From assembly GCF_025698545.1 (NCBI RefSeq), contig NC_068569.1, positions 1,736,001 through 1,800,000 of the forward strand: a DNA stretch of 64,000 nucleotides. Direction: 5' to 3'. The stretch comes from Gossypium raimondii. Lineage: Eukaryota > Streptophyta > Magnoliopsida > Malvales > Malvaceae. Under the pieces are notes generated by a model, which saw only the letters and a program-made list of their open reading frames with translations, had not been told where the DNA came from and ran no database searches. The position numbers and the translations under genes were made by a program. Each line of letters begins with the position of its first letter. Position 1 is the stretch's first letter. Positions 48,622-61,600 of the stretch are shown in pieces.

Positions 48622-50940
48622 GTTTTTTATTTTAGATTACGTGTACGTAGTCAATTCCTGGAAGCTAACCTTTTTTTTTATGACATTGCTGCCCTCCCTG
48701 TTTTTTAAGAAATTGGCAAATATTATTTTATTTTTCGGATGAAGTGGGGAAGGTAGCCTTGATAATTTTCTAATATTTATTTATTTAAATAATTTGATTA
48801 ACATATCAAATTAACAATGAAATAATATTAAGAAAAGCATATTTATGGAATGATTTTTTAATATTTAAGAAGATATTATTGTTAATAATTATTTTGTTTA
48901 AATAGTTTGATTAACAAAAAATCATTATCCTGGACTTTCCATATGGATTTTTTAGACGAAGTATGGGGAAAAGTCGAACTAAAATTAAGATCACCGATCT
49001 AAAGTTTTTCTTTTTTTTTTGCTTAATATAAGTAGATAACACTATCAAAAGAAAAAGAAAAAAGAGGACAAAATGATAAATTTCTATGAGTAGCATTTGT
49101 CATGGTCAAAAGAATAGTGGGGTGATATAACCGACAATAGATGAAGTGGCGAATTTCGTTATAGGTATCATAGAAAGGAATTTAGTTTACTTAGCTTAAA
49201 ATAATCTTTCTTTAAAAATAACATCAGTTTAAATCATAAATAATTTTAAAAACTGATTATTAACTTTTGTTCAAAGCATTATTATTAGATATTATTTTAA
49301 AAAATTCACCAAAAAAAAAAAGCCAAAACAGAGGTTTGGCAGAACCTTCCATCTTACTTTTCTTTTCATAAAAGAATCTAGGGAAGAGATGGAAACAAAT
49401 TCAATTTCAAAGTGTACTGAAGGAACCAGATCAGATGCCGCCCCCACCACATTCGATCACCGTCCATCCCCCTACGTGGCATTCTTGTCGTCATTTTGCA
49501 CGTGTTTTCCGTGGCGGCCTAAACAACTAGCTGGGAATAAGAATATATTTTTTATATAAAGAAAGAAAGTAGACCTGAACTCACTGTTGAATCGACTATC
49601 AAAATCTATGTTTTTTTGGGTAGAAATTTTGATATATTTATCTATCATAACTATATTTACATTTCTGGATACCCAGTTGAATTCAGTGATCAAACCGCTT
49701 CTAGACTTTATATAGCCTTCTTTTTTTTATGTGCTTTCGGCTGCTGTGGAATTGAAAATTGATTAGAAAATATCACCCGATTTGGGACCCACCTTATCTT
49801 CAGAGCGGTAGGTGGGCGTAAATTTTTCTAATATGGGCAGCGGTTTTTGTCGTCTCTTTCCCTTGTGGAGGCCAGGCCAGCCGCTCCCGTCCATGTAGAG
49901 CCCACAAACGAAATAGTATAGACTCTTAAGGGCCTTCCCAACAGCAATTATTATTAGTATTAGTAGGATAATTGGTAGAAGGGCCGGGTTTTGGGTCGTA
50001 TTTGAAAGTTCGAAACCCGCTTGATGTATGAGCTGAGTTTGGGTTCATAGAATAAAAGGATTAGCTTAAATAAGGGTTTTTTTGGGTTTAAACTAGTATC
50101 CAGTTTTCAACAACAAAACGCTAATTCTTTTTTGTAGTAAAAAAATTATGTGTAACTGTATGATTTTTTTTTATTGTATTGAATCACTGTTAAAGGTTGA
50201 TGTTTATGTACCTATTTTGTATCCTACTTTATTTTAATTTATGAAATGTTTTATTTTGACAAAAAAATTGTCTACTATAAATTTATTTTGTATCACTAGC
50301 TCATTTGTGTTTGCCTTTTTGTTTTATGAATATTTTTATAATCCCATAAGATAAGTTTTTTTTGTTCATACTCAAATGGTTATATTTGAAGTTGGAAAAA
50401 AGAAAGATAGCCATAGTCACAATGTATAGACAAAGTTTATTATTATATCATCAAGATTGAATAATATTTTATTTGATTTTTAAAATTTTAAATAAATTAA
50501 TGTTTTCCGTGTATAAAATTTATACGTACCAAAACAATCACTCAATTTTCATATTATATAAAATATATAAAATATAATTATTAAGGGTGGAATAGTGTTA
50601 CAGAAAAGTGGGAAAAATTAAACTTACTTAATAAATTTAAAAATAATATGAATATATTCATTTTTATGCAAATTTATGAAAATCCGCCACGTCCTACTCA
50701 AGACCAGATCTCTTGCTTCCTAATTAGTCTTTTAAGGGAAAAGGGAAAAGTTGCAAAACTAAATAATAATAGTAAGAATATATAATAACAGCAACTCGAA
50801 GAAACATTACAACGTTACTTATCATAAAAGATCAGATGATTATCTAAAACTCTACCCAACTGATGCATGATAACGTTACTAAATGCATCAATTTGTTTTA
50901 TTTTTTAACTATATAAAACTTAAAAATAAGGTATGTGTTT
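48622..50940. other. AT-rich intergenic DNA
   Basis: No gene is visible. A less AT-rich patch at about 49430-49520 includes a CACGTG G-box (about 49500), and a similar patch lies at 49780-49900, but no coding frame supports either. Confidence 0.35.
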
Positions 50941-52510
50941 TCAAATCTCAAAGCCTAAAACTCGACTCAGCACATGAATCAACTCAAGAGGTGCAGTCAA
51001 CTGAGGATAATGCCTATCAGCATTGACAAATTCCACAGTTGTTTCCCCTTTGATCTTCTTCTGCATGTAGTATGCAACAGAATTTGGCACCACAAGGTCA
51101 TTTTTTACCTGAACAATGGTGCATGGAGTGGTAACCTTCTCCAGAGTTTCCCTTTCATCGCTGCGAAATATTGCTTTGGCTAATGGGAGCACAAATTCTG
51201 GGTTCATACTCTTCAGGCATTTAAAGTAGTGTTCGATGGAGAGGGGATCATTATTGTCCACAAGAAGCTTAGCAAAATTTGATGTCCAATTCCCGTAATC
51301 TGATTCTATGCTTGACATCATGTTGTCAATTGCTGCACCATCAAATCCTCCTTCGTAATCATCTGTAGTGATGTACCTGTGTTTATTAATTTAATAGCAT
51401 TAGAGGAATAAAATTTTAATTTTAAATAAATTTTAACAAAATATTAATATGACATTATTTTATATTTATGTATTGTATACATAAATAATTATATTTATTT
51501 AACTAAAATCAAAATTATACATATACCAAACCAAAATTTATTCGGGAGGAATTCTTTATATCAATATAAATCTTAAATGATTTTACATCTTTATATAATT
51601 TTATATATAATTACTATTTATATTTATCATGTAAAATTTTGAATTGGTTTAATATTTTATATTTAAAATATAATGGTTAAATTATTAAAATATTATCCAT
51701 ATAAAAAAGTTGTAAAATAATGTAAAACTACCTCAAATTTAGGTATAGAATAGATATTTTTCCGATAATATAATGTAACAAGTGGGAGAATTTTGAAGCA
51801 CGAAAGCACATGGGACAAGCGGACCCAGATTTATCAGTACACATTTATTGTGATTCTGATTTGAAAAGAACGTAAATTTCTTCTTCCTTTTTTTTAAAAA
51901 AAAATGAAAAATATTCAGAAAATCCATTCATTCACAGAGAAGAATATGCCGAAAAGATGATTGAAAGTATACAAAACAGCTGACGGAAATCAAGTTATGG
52001 AAAGAGAATCGAATTATGCAAAGTTATTCAAACTGTTCATTGTCAATAAAGAATATTCGTGACCATATATGTTGCTTATAAAGCATATTTTTTTTCAGAA
52101 AAAGTAAAGAAAAAGAAGAACAAATACCTAGGAGAAGACCCGACAAATATGAGTCTGCTAAAAAGTTGAGGTCTTTTAATGGAAGCAATACATCCGATCA
52201 TACCAGACATAGAATGGCCAACAAAGACTGAGGAAGTCAAGTGGAGTTCATCCATAAGGGCTATTAAGTCATCAGCAAAGGCATCAAAGGAGGCGTATTT
52301 CAAAGGATCATAGAGGTTGGGATCTTTGACAGTTCCAGAACAAAGCCAGTCAAAAAGGAGAACATGGTAATGTTTTGTCAAGTAAGGAAGGATTTTGTCC
52401 CAGAGAGATTGGTCTCCTCCGAACCCATGTGCAAGAATCATGGTCTCACTCCCCGACCCAATTACTCTTGCGTTCATGGCTGCTTTAAGACTCGTTTGTA
52501 GCATCGACAT
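50941..52510 (-). CDS. DLK2: DLK2-like alpha/beta hydrolase, copy 1 (D14/KAI2 family)
   Basis: Exons 52510-52128 and 51376-50941, joined in phase by a GT-AG intron, encode 272 aa, the normal size for D14/KAI2/DLK2 proteins. The catalytic triad is present: Ser100 in FVGHSMSG, Asp221 in KNDLVVP and His250 in DRHYPQL. The oxyanion segment HGFGGDQSLWD and the lid start (YITTDDYEGG) are also visible. The FDWLCSG and SIKRPQLFSRL segments fit DLK2 better than D14 or KAI2. The parent family includes strigolactone and karrikin-type receptors working with the F-box protein MAX2; the DLK2 ligand is not settled. The residue after the catalytic His is Tyr, whereas copy 2 has the usual Leu. No breaks. A second copy lies 3.5 kb upstream in the same orientation. 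Confidence 0.88.
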
Positions 52511-52550
52511 GTTTGGCCAGAGTAGAGAGTCGGTGATGTCTGTTGCTGGT

Positions 52551-52560
52551 TATACTTATA
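52551..52560 (-). promoter_or_regulatory. TATA box of DLK2-like copy 1
   Basis: TATAAGTATA on the reverse strand, about 45 bp upstream of the ATG, so the leader would be short. Confidence 0.45.
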
Positions 52561-53209
52561 GGCACCGAACTAGGGACTGGTTTAACTTGGTCTAGTTTAA
52601 TTATAAATTAGACCCACTGAATTTGTTTGCAACACATTTCTTATTAAAATAATTGTTTGATTTACTTTAATGCGATTGGGTCCATTGGGACCTTATTCAC
52701 ATTTCTCATTGACTTTTCACTTTATCTAGGATAAACCTTAAAATATAAAAATAAAAATAATTATTTGATTTATAATTCGTGTTTTTAGAATTCACAATCA
52801 TTATTAAAAATGTAATAAGTATTTTATTTGTTTATAAATATAAATTTTAATTTTTATTATACATGTTAAATTCTAAAATTGTTTATAAAATTTTAAAAAT
52901 CTCTACAATTTATGAGATAATTTTCCTAAAGAAAGTTGTTGCAAAGTTATAGACTTTTTGAAGGTTTTTTTTCTTTTCACATTCTTTTAGAAATTAAATA
53001 TGATAAAAGTATGAATAAGATATTAATATTCGTAAATTATTTAAATTTAATTTAAAAAAGTTAAGCTCCATTCAATTCTTTAGTCCAAATTAATAAAAAT
53101 CAACCGCATCCAATTTAAAACAAGATATCTAAATTACTAATTAATATAGTTGTAATAAAATAATATTAAATCCAAAAGGATAAATAGTGCAAAACTAATA
53201 GACAAACAG

Positions 53210-53342
53210 CCTTAATTATCGTAAAAGACGACGACTGGGTGCTTTTTTCTAGTGACTTTTCTTCACATTTATCTTAATTTTTAAATTATTTTGACTTTTA
53301 ATTTTGAAATCTAGTCTTTTAGATGAGAAAACTGATTAAAAT
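53210..53342 (+). repeat. Direct repeat in the DLK2 spacer, unit 1
   Basis: CCTTAATTATCGTAAAAGAC, then ACTGGGTGCTTTTTTCTAGT, recurs 960 bp downstream at 54170. The first 60 bp are nearly identical; similarity fades over the next 80. Confidence 0.8.
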
Positions 53343-54169
53343 ATTAATCAAATCTTTTAAATTCAACCTAAATAATTTCAAATCATGCTACCCGAACTTT
53401 CTATGATCTCTCTACAGCTCATATGTATAACATTTTCATAAAATTTCTACGTAATTTTACTATTTTAACCATTTAATCCTTAAATTTCAATCAAAATTAC
53501 TTTACGAAATAGTTTATTTAACTATCAAGTTTATAAATCTATCATCAAACTTCAAAAACATTATAAATTTATTAATATTATAACTTAAAATATTTAACAG
53601 TTTTATAAATTAATCTCTGAATTAATTAGATTAAACTACAATAATTTTAAAAATATAAAAATTACTAAAAATAGATCACATAGCCGAAGCTTTGGTTTGC
53701 CAACAATGGGTGAAACGGTTTTGCAAAGTGAAAAGAAGATGATGGCTAATCCATCATTTGTTTTATTTTAATTATACTTATTTATTAATTTACAAATTTA
53801 CCCTTTAACTATTAATCAAATTTAATGTAATATATCATCAAAAACCGTCCACTATATTTAAAATAGGTAGATTTACCATATAAAGCCATTATTTCATGCT
53901 TTTACGTCTGTTTAACACAAATAAACTTATAATGATTAATTTTTACAACTTTTATAATTTAGTCATTTTACTTAATTATTTATTCAAACATTAAAATTTT
54001 CTAATCAAATTTTAATATAATATTGTATTAACCTTATAAATATTAAATAAATAATAAAATATTGATTTATTAATTAGAACTTTGATCTCAAAACCACCAC
54101 TTTCAACACACTAAAAAATAGGTTGTTACAGCAAAATTAATATACACATTAAAAGGCAAATACCTAGAA

Positions 54170-54312
54170 CCTTAATTATCGTAAAAGACGATGACTGGGT
54201 GCTTTTTTCTAGTGACCTTTTCTTTACATTGATGTTATTTTTAAAATTATTTTAAATTTTATTTTTAAAATTTAATCTAATTCCATTTTTAGATGAAAAG
54301 CAAATTACACTA
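54170..54312 (+). repeat. Direct repeat in the DLK2 spacer, unit 2
   Basis: Second copy of the sequence at 53210-53342. Confidence 0.8.
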
Positions 54313-54594
54313 TTAAAATTTTAATAGCACTAACATAAAAATTTAAGTACAATTAGTGTGTGATTTATAAAATTCAAAAGATATGTAAAAATTAGTAAAA
54401 ATTCAAAAATCATTTAAAAGTTCTTAAAAGTTCTTAAAATAATTATTCAAGACACTTGAATTTTCATGCAGACTACCATATTAATGCTACTAAAATTTTA
54501 ATAGTTCAATCACATTTTCCATTCATAAAAATGCAATTTAACTAAAATTTAACTATTGAGAGTAGAAGTAATCAAAAAAGATCAATGTGATAAA

Positions 54595-54596
<2 letters not shown>

Positions 54597-54630
<34 letters not shown>
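54597..54630. repeat. (AT)n microsatellite
   Basis: Seventeen AT units. Confidence 0.95.
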
Positions 54631-54634
<4 letters not shown>

Positions 54635-54892
54635 GTTAGGTTTATTATCATGTCAAAATATCTGATTGCTTTATTTTATTTTATTTTTATTCCAGAATCG
54701 TGGGTTTATCATAAAAATATTGTAAATTAAAAATTATTGCAGACTTTTTGATTGTTTAGAAAATTAGGTATTTTCTCTCTCTCCAAAGTGATCCTGTCAT
54801 GTTAGATGACAGGTTTATTATACATGTGACATATGATATGTTTTATTTTTTATTTTTTATTTTTTAAAAGAGAGATTAAACTGGTGATAATA

Positions 54893-55540
54893 GAGGTGAG
54901 AAAAGTTCAATTCAATTCGAAAAAATCGAAAAATAATTCGAATTTCGAGTTAATTGAATCGAGTTATTTGATTTCTTCGAGTCAATTTGAATAAGTAATT
55001 CGAGTTTCGAGTCGAGTTGAATTTTACAATTTGAATAGTAGATTGGTGAAAATACCGCTTTGGTCCTTGCCAGTTTTGAAAATGAGTAAATTGATCTCTC
55101 TAAAAAAAATTACAAAATAATTTTTAAAATTCAAAATATTTATAAAAATTCCAAAATTTGTGTTTTTTAAAAAATTATAATTTTTTAAAAATTAAAGAAC
55201 ATATAAAATTTTAAAATTCAAAATTTTCTAAAATAATAATTTTAAGACTTAAATAAGTTAATTAATGATTGAAGTTTATCATCTAAAGTATTTTTTTCTT
55301 ATTTTGCTTTGATTTTTTAAAATATATATGGTTTCAAATTTATATGCTAATTATATTGTAAGAAGATTTTAATTTCACATGTTTCATTTTTAATTTAACT
55401 TGAACAACTTTACTCCACTTGACTTGAATTTCATTTCACTTGACTCATTTCGAAAAAATTTAAAGTCGAGTTAAGATGATAAAATAGGACTTATCAATTA
55501 GATTAATTCGAAATTCTTTTACTCAATTCAATCCAACGCT
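54893..55540. mobile_element. TCGAGTT-rich inverted-repeat element, copy C
   Basis: The left end GAGGTGAGAAAAGTTCAATT and the reverse-complemented right end (GTTGGATTGAATTGAGTAAA) are imperfect inverted repeats, with TCGAGTT motifs inside, as in the copies at 14.7 and 22.3 kb. The most diverged copy. No target duplication was fixed. Confidence 0.45.
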
Positions 55541-55581
55541 AAACCCTAAGTTACAATTCACGCGATTTTACGCGATTTCAA

Positions 55582-55583
<2 letters not shown>

Positions 55584-55616
<33 letters not shown>

Positions 55617-55629
55617 TGATGATGATGAT
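55584..55629 (+). repeat. (AAT)n(GAT)n microsatellite
   Basis: About nine AAT units followed by about six GAT units. Confidence 0.9.
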
Positions 55630-56034
55630 AAACCAACTCGTGAATTTAGCTTCTTTTCGCACCAAAATGCAAGACCCACATTTAAAAAGTGTGTAATTTT
55701 CTTTTTTTAAATCACAGGCAATGACATCTTGATCTGGTTAAACTACCATATGAAATAATGATTTCACTAAAAATCGTAAGGTCACATTCAAGTTCATTTT
55801 TTTTAAAATTCAGTTGGTACCGTTTAAGGTGTTGAAAACATTTTTGAGACTAATTTTTCCAAATAATAAAAAGTTACATTATTTTTCTAAATAAAATTTT
55901 AAATTACAATATTTTATTGAAAAAACCCCTAAAGGGTACAGACTACATAGTTTAAAAATTCTTCTCGGATATATTTTCTCTCACGCATATACATTCACAT
56001 AGATAGCCATTTCTGATTTTATCTTCTTATATGA

Positions 56035-56973
56035 TCAAATTTCAAAGCCTAAAACTCGACCCAACACATGAACCAACTCAAGATGTGCAGTCAACTGAGG
56101 AAGATGCCTATCAGCCTTGACAATCTCCACAGTTGTTTCCCCTTTGATCTTCTTCTGCATGTAGCGTGCAACAGACTCCGGCACCACAAGGTCATTTGTG
56201 GTCTGAATTATGGTGCATGGTGTCGTAACCTTCTCCAGAGTTTCCCTTTCGTCGCTACAAAATACTGTTTTAGCTAATGGGACCACAAATTCTGGGTTCA
56301 TACTCTTCAAGCATCTTAAATAGTGTTCGACGGAGAGGGGATCATTATTGTCAACAAGAAGCTTAACGAAACTTAATGTCCAATTCTCGTAGCCTGATTC
56401 TATGCTTGTGATCATGTTGTCAATTGTTGCACCCTCTAATCCACCCTCGTAACCATCTGTATTAATGTACCTGTGTTAATCAATTTAGTTGCATTAGAAA
56501 AAGAAACAAAAGATTTAAAGAAGGAGCAGTTTTTTTTTTCTAGATATTTTTTTGTTTGTTTCAGGGAAGTAAAGAAAAGAAGAGAAATACCTAGGAGAAG
56601 CTCCGATAAGAATGAGCCTGCTAAAAAGTTGAGGTCTTTTAATGGAAGCAATGCAGCCGATCATACCAGACATGGAATGGCCGACAAAGACTGAGGATGT
56701 CAAGTGAAGTTCATCCATAAGCGCTATTAAGTCATCAGCAAAGGCATCAAAGGAAGAGTATCTCAAAGGATCATAGAGGTTGGGATATTTGACAGCTCCA
56801 GAAAAGAGCCAGTCAAAAAGGAGAACCTGGTAATGTTTTGTCAAGTAAGGAAGGATTTTGTCCCAGAGAGATTGGTCTCCTCCGAAGCCATGTGCAAGAA
56901 CCATGGTCTCACTCCCCGACCCAATTATTCTTGCGTTCATGGCTGCTTGAAGACTCGTTTCTAGCTTCGACAT
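56035..56973 (-). CDS. DLK2: DLK2-like alpha/beta hydrolase, copy 2 (D14/KAI2 family)
   Basis: Exons 56973-56591 and 56470-56035 have exactly the same lengths (383 and 436 nt) and splice phase as copy 1, and encode 272 aa. Triad: Ser100 (GHSMSG), Asp221 (TNDLVVP), His250 (DRHLPQL, with the usual Leu after His). The intron is only about 120 bp, against about 750 bp in copy 1. By hand count 228 of 272 residues match copy 1; changes cluster in the second exon, which encodes the lid and C-terminal part. FDWLFSGAVKYPNLYDP and YINTDGYEGG agree best with DLK2, as I recall it. This copy looks more conservative and is probably closer to the ancestral gene. Confidence 0.9.
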
Positions 56974-57068
56974 ATTTGGCAGATATTGACAGAGAAGAGA
57001 GACAGGGAGCTGGAGCTGAAGCTGAAGCTTGTTTTTTCGATGCTGTCTGCTGCTGATCTGAGTTTCGG

Positions 57069-57074
57069 TTTATA
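57069..57074 (-). promoter_or_regulatory. TATA box of DLK2-like copy 2
   Basis: TATAAA on the reverse strand, in the context CCCTATAAACCG, about 100 bp upstream of ATG 56973. Confidence 0.6.
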
Positions 57075-57079
57075 GGGAG

Positions 57080-58680
57080 TAGTTTAGTTATAAAAAAAAA
57101 AAAAGACACTAAAAAGGACAACTTATTGCCGTTGGTATCTTGTTCAAGGAAAAGACTTTTGGATGCTCGAACGGTGAATCGCACTAAATTATTTTAGATG
57201 GGTTCTTAAATTTTAAAATATTATAATTTATTATATATAACAAAATGTAAATTTCAAACAATTAAATTTTAAAAAATATATATATTATAGTAAAACTTAA
57301 GCGAAAAAATCATTTTTGAGTGAAGGTATTAAAGAAATATAATGTAAAATTTCAATAAAAAATAAATGCATTTTATCATTAAGACCATTTGCTTACGTAC
57401 TTAAATTCGACTCAAGATTCTTTATTGTTTGAAAATGAAATTGTGAAATTCAAAGATTTGGGAAAAAACAAAGAAGGAATAAACTGAAATCTTGGACATT
57501 ATGACTATCTATATCCTTCAAATGATATTAGGTAAAAGGGCACACCAGTTGAACATAGACTTATCTCAAAAATAGAATAAAAAAGTCGTAAAGCTAATTA
57601 TGAGTTCTGGAAAAAAGAGAGTGATTTCCTTTGCCTCATGTATATTGAAAACTAGGTTTTAATGAATCAATCTATCTTAATTATATAATAATAGAGTTGG
57701 ATCTCACAAGTCTTAAAATTAATAAAATAATTATATATATATATATATATATGATTTTGAGGAAAGAATAAGCAAAATAGATGAGTTCGGGATTTATTTT
57801 TATTCATAGGAGACAGTCCTTGAAGATGCTGACTTCAATATACACAGTGCATTTTATATATGATAGTTTGAAGGGTAGAAGGTTGAAAAATAAAGCATGC
57901 CTGAGAGGTTTCCAAGGATGAAGTGAAATTATAATGGGAAAGGTGGGGAGGCTGAAAATGATTGAGCAACCAGTTACTTTGAAAATTAATTTTTCAAACT
58001 CCTATTTACAGTTAAAAAATATTTTTTTATGGTTGGAAAATAAATATAAAACTTCCGGTAATTTGATAAAGGTTTGTATCAAAATTAAAATTTGAAAATA
58101 CGAAAAAGCATGCAAAATTGACTTTTGAGAGATTCCATTTTCAAATGATTTAGACCAAGTAACCACCAGCCATTACTTTTCTTCTTCCTTTTTTAGTTTA
58201 AAATTTTACCTGCTACTGGGACTTATTCACATTTTTACTATTTTCTTCACTTTATATTGTTATTAATTTTGTATAAAACCAAAAGAAAAGAAAAGAATTG
58301 AGGGATAATTTTATTGTTCCTATTTTCTCGGTCTAATTTAAGATTTTAACCCTACTGTTCATTTTGTTTGGTATGTTGAATGATGCAAATCTGATATATG
58401 GTTTCTCCAAGATACCAGAATTTTTGTTGTAAAGTGAAGCTTCTTGAACCTTTGCGTAGAGTTCTTGAGAAAAATTACGTCTGAAAGAGTTTTCAGTCTA
58501 ATACATACATGCATATGCCTAGAAATACATAGAAGCTCTGTGCTTCAAGTAATGTCCTAAACTCCCTTTCGTTTCATTTGACTCCAACAGGCTTTGTAGT
58601 AGAAATGCATGATATTCCTTGTTCGCTGGAATCATGGTATCGATCTGAATAGGCCACAAATGAAAAGAGGAAACTTATCA
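57080..58680. other. Intergenic DNA, DLK2 upstream and HCF101 3' flank
   Basis: No gene is visible. An (AT)n run of about ten units lies at 57732-57751. The HCF101 3' untranslated region lies in the last few hundred bases. Confidence 0.4.
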
Positions 58681-61600
58681 TCATGATTGGACGGCTGTCG
58701 GTTGAGGAACATCCACTAAACGCTCTATCATCTGGAGCTGATCATAGGGAGCGATCTGTGTGATGACAAAGAAATTTAAAAAGTTCATATTGGTGTATAT
58801 GCAATCAGATCCTGCTATATGTGATTTTCATGGGTAGCTAGTAGCTAAGTGCATGTCAGCAGACTATGTTACGCCGACTCTTTCGTTTTTTTAAAGTAAT
58901 CTTGTCCACCCTTTGAGTATATGAAAATATTAAGCATAACCTTATTTGTTACTCACCCTGAGTCTAGCACGCAGAAGTTACTGGCCAATCCGTTTTATTA
59001 GTAGACTGATAATGCTGGAGGTTAAGCAAAAAGCATGGAAGTGTAGTTCCAATACTGGCTTACTCCATTGTTTCAATTGCAAATTTTCACGAACCTCTCA
59101 GTTATCTTAATGTTAGCATTAGGATAGACAATTTCTTGACTTATAATAGCATCTATCACTCTGTAGAACTGTAACAAAAATCATAGTCATCCAATGCAAA
59201 AGAAAGACAGGAGCAAGTTAAGTATCACCTGGCTAAATCCATCTGGCCACGTAATTGACACAGCATAGTTTCCCATAGGTCGAATTTCTTCAGGTTCAAT
59301 ATCTTCTGGAATGTCACCGTACTGCAGCTTTTGCTCCCCGGTCCACTCATCCTGTTTTAAATGAAGAAAAAGAAAGATTGAACAGAAAAAAAAGGATGAA
59401 ACAATAGTTAAAGTTGAAACTTCTGGCGACAGCTAAGTTCCACCACGTGGGAGGACTTGCTGAGGCTATCGTTTCTTCAACTAGAAAGATTTAAATAAAA
59501 TCTATTAACTAGTAAGAAAAACATACTTACCACACTTTGGGCAGAGCGGTCATTCCGTCTTACTGTTGCAGGATGCAGAAGGAATTCTTCCTCTGAATCC
59601 GGTACCTTAACTCTTATGGCCTTGATGGATTTGTCATATGTAACTGCTGTTGATACTAGAACCAAAGAGGATATAAAAGGAAAAAAAAAGCATTTTTATA
59701 TCATCGATAGCAACTTGAAAAGAATGAAGTATCGGAAAAAAAAAGACAATGTAAGTACCTTGCTGGCGAATCTTGGCACACTGTTGCACAACACATACTC
59801 CAAGGTTCTGAAACGTCTGGGCAACTTCACCTTGAGGATCAGCCACCACTTCAGGTGTTCCACTATCACCAGAAGCAGAAAGCTGCAAAAATTAAATGTA
59901 ATAAACCATAAACTTGGGTAGGATTTTCAGCACATACAAACATTCTAACGGAGTACTCTTGAGTTTGCAATAACGCAATGGAAAAATACAATTTACTATA
60001 TAAGCACAAACATAAATCATCGGACATACAGTTGGTCTAATGGGAAGATCAAACAGATGAGGGATCCCAAACTGCTGGACAACCTGCAAATCCAGTAAAA
60101 TGATCAGTTCCACAATTTTTATTTTGCGCATAAAAGATTTACGAATAATTAGCGGAGTGTGAACGCTATAAATCACTATACTATCTATTAGGCATGAAAG
60201 TTAACTTCAGGAAAATATAACATGCCTGAGAGCCTGAACCTCGACCAAACGGGTAGTAGCGTTTGCCATCTGCATCAAAGTGACTCATATTTTCAACCAC
60301 AGCAACACATGGTACCTATATGTTTTACCCAGCAAGACGTATTTGAAAATATGAAGCACAAAAAAAGGTTAGACCAAGTGATAACTAAAAGCAGGTAGAG
60401 AGTATAAATTGATTTGAAGTTCGGCGATTGTATGGCATAAAAAGAGAATCTTTGTCTGATATACATCAGCTTATTTGTAAAGTATGGTTAGGTTGTAAAG
60501 ATAAAGGGGAAACCTTAAGTTTGGAAAACATGCGAACTCCTTTGGCAACATCAATAAATGCTAGCTTTTGAGGGGTGGTAACAATAACAGCCGCTGTCAA
60601 TGGCACTACCTGACATTCATTTTAAGCATCATTAAACATCAAAGCACTGACTTTAAGAAAAGACGATGAATTTCAGTACAAGCAACAACTTTAATGACAG
60701 GGAAAAGGGCGATCCTGCAAGCTATATATGTCCACTAGGGCACGATGTGCATGACAATATGCTAGTCCTTAAAATTTTCTTCTATAAAAAGAAGAAAAAT
60801 ACTAGAACTATATAGAAGATTCTATTAGGGGGCAGGAAAGAAGATCATAGAAAAGAACCTGGCATAGAGTAAGCTGGATATCACCAGTTCCCGGAGGCAT
60901 GTCAATAACAAGATAATCAAGCTCTCCCCTACAATGTAGAAGATCATAGCAATGCACAAAAAAAGAAAAAGAAAATCATAAAGTTATGGATTCATCAAAT
61001 GCTTCTAAATGATCTCAAATCGCATATTTAATAGAACACCATAGACCATACCACTCTGAAGTTGTCAGAAGTTGATCGATGACCCCTGAAACCATTGGAC
61101 CTCGCATTATTGCACGACCTTGTCCAGCAAATCCAAAGGATACCAACTTGACTCCTAAATAATCTGTTGGGATGATCGTTCTCTTTTCTGGGTTCTATGA
61201 TAAGATTTTAAAGAGTCAGATTTCAGAATATTACCTATGTGCATGAAAAATAAATTTCAACTCTGAAAACTACCATCTCTAGCAATCGGTTTTCAGGGGA
61301 GACCATTGTTGGTAAACTTGGTCCATAAACATCAGCGTCAAAAACACCTACTCTGGCTCCCATTCCAGCCAAAGTATACGCAAGATTTACAGCAACCGTT
61401 GATTTTCCTACACCTCCCTACAGAGTTTTTGACAAACAGGAGTTATGAGAAAAATAAACAATGCATTCAACATTACTCATTTTAGCAAGGTCACAACAGA
61501 TACAAACATATTTGCATACCAATAAATTCAGACAGACAGTAACCAAATGGTTCTGAAACATTTACCTTGCAACTTGAAACCGCTACAATATTTGAAATTC

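Larger units (their letters stand above)
52600..56034. other. Spacer between the two DLK2-like genes
   Basis: AT-rich and repeat-laden, with no gene visible. It holds a direct repeat pair, an (AT)n run, the third copy of the TCGAGTT element and a trinucleotide microsatellite, listed separately. Confidence 0.4.
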
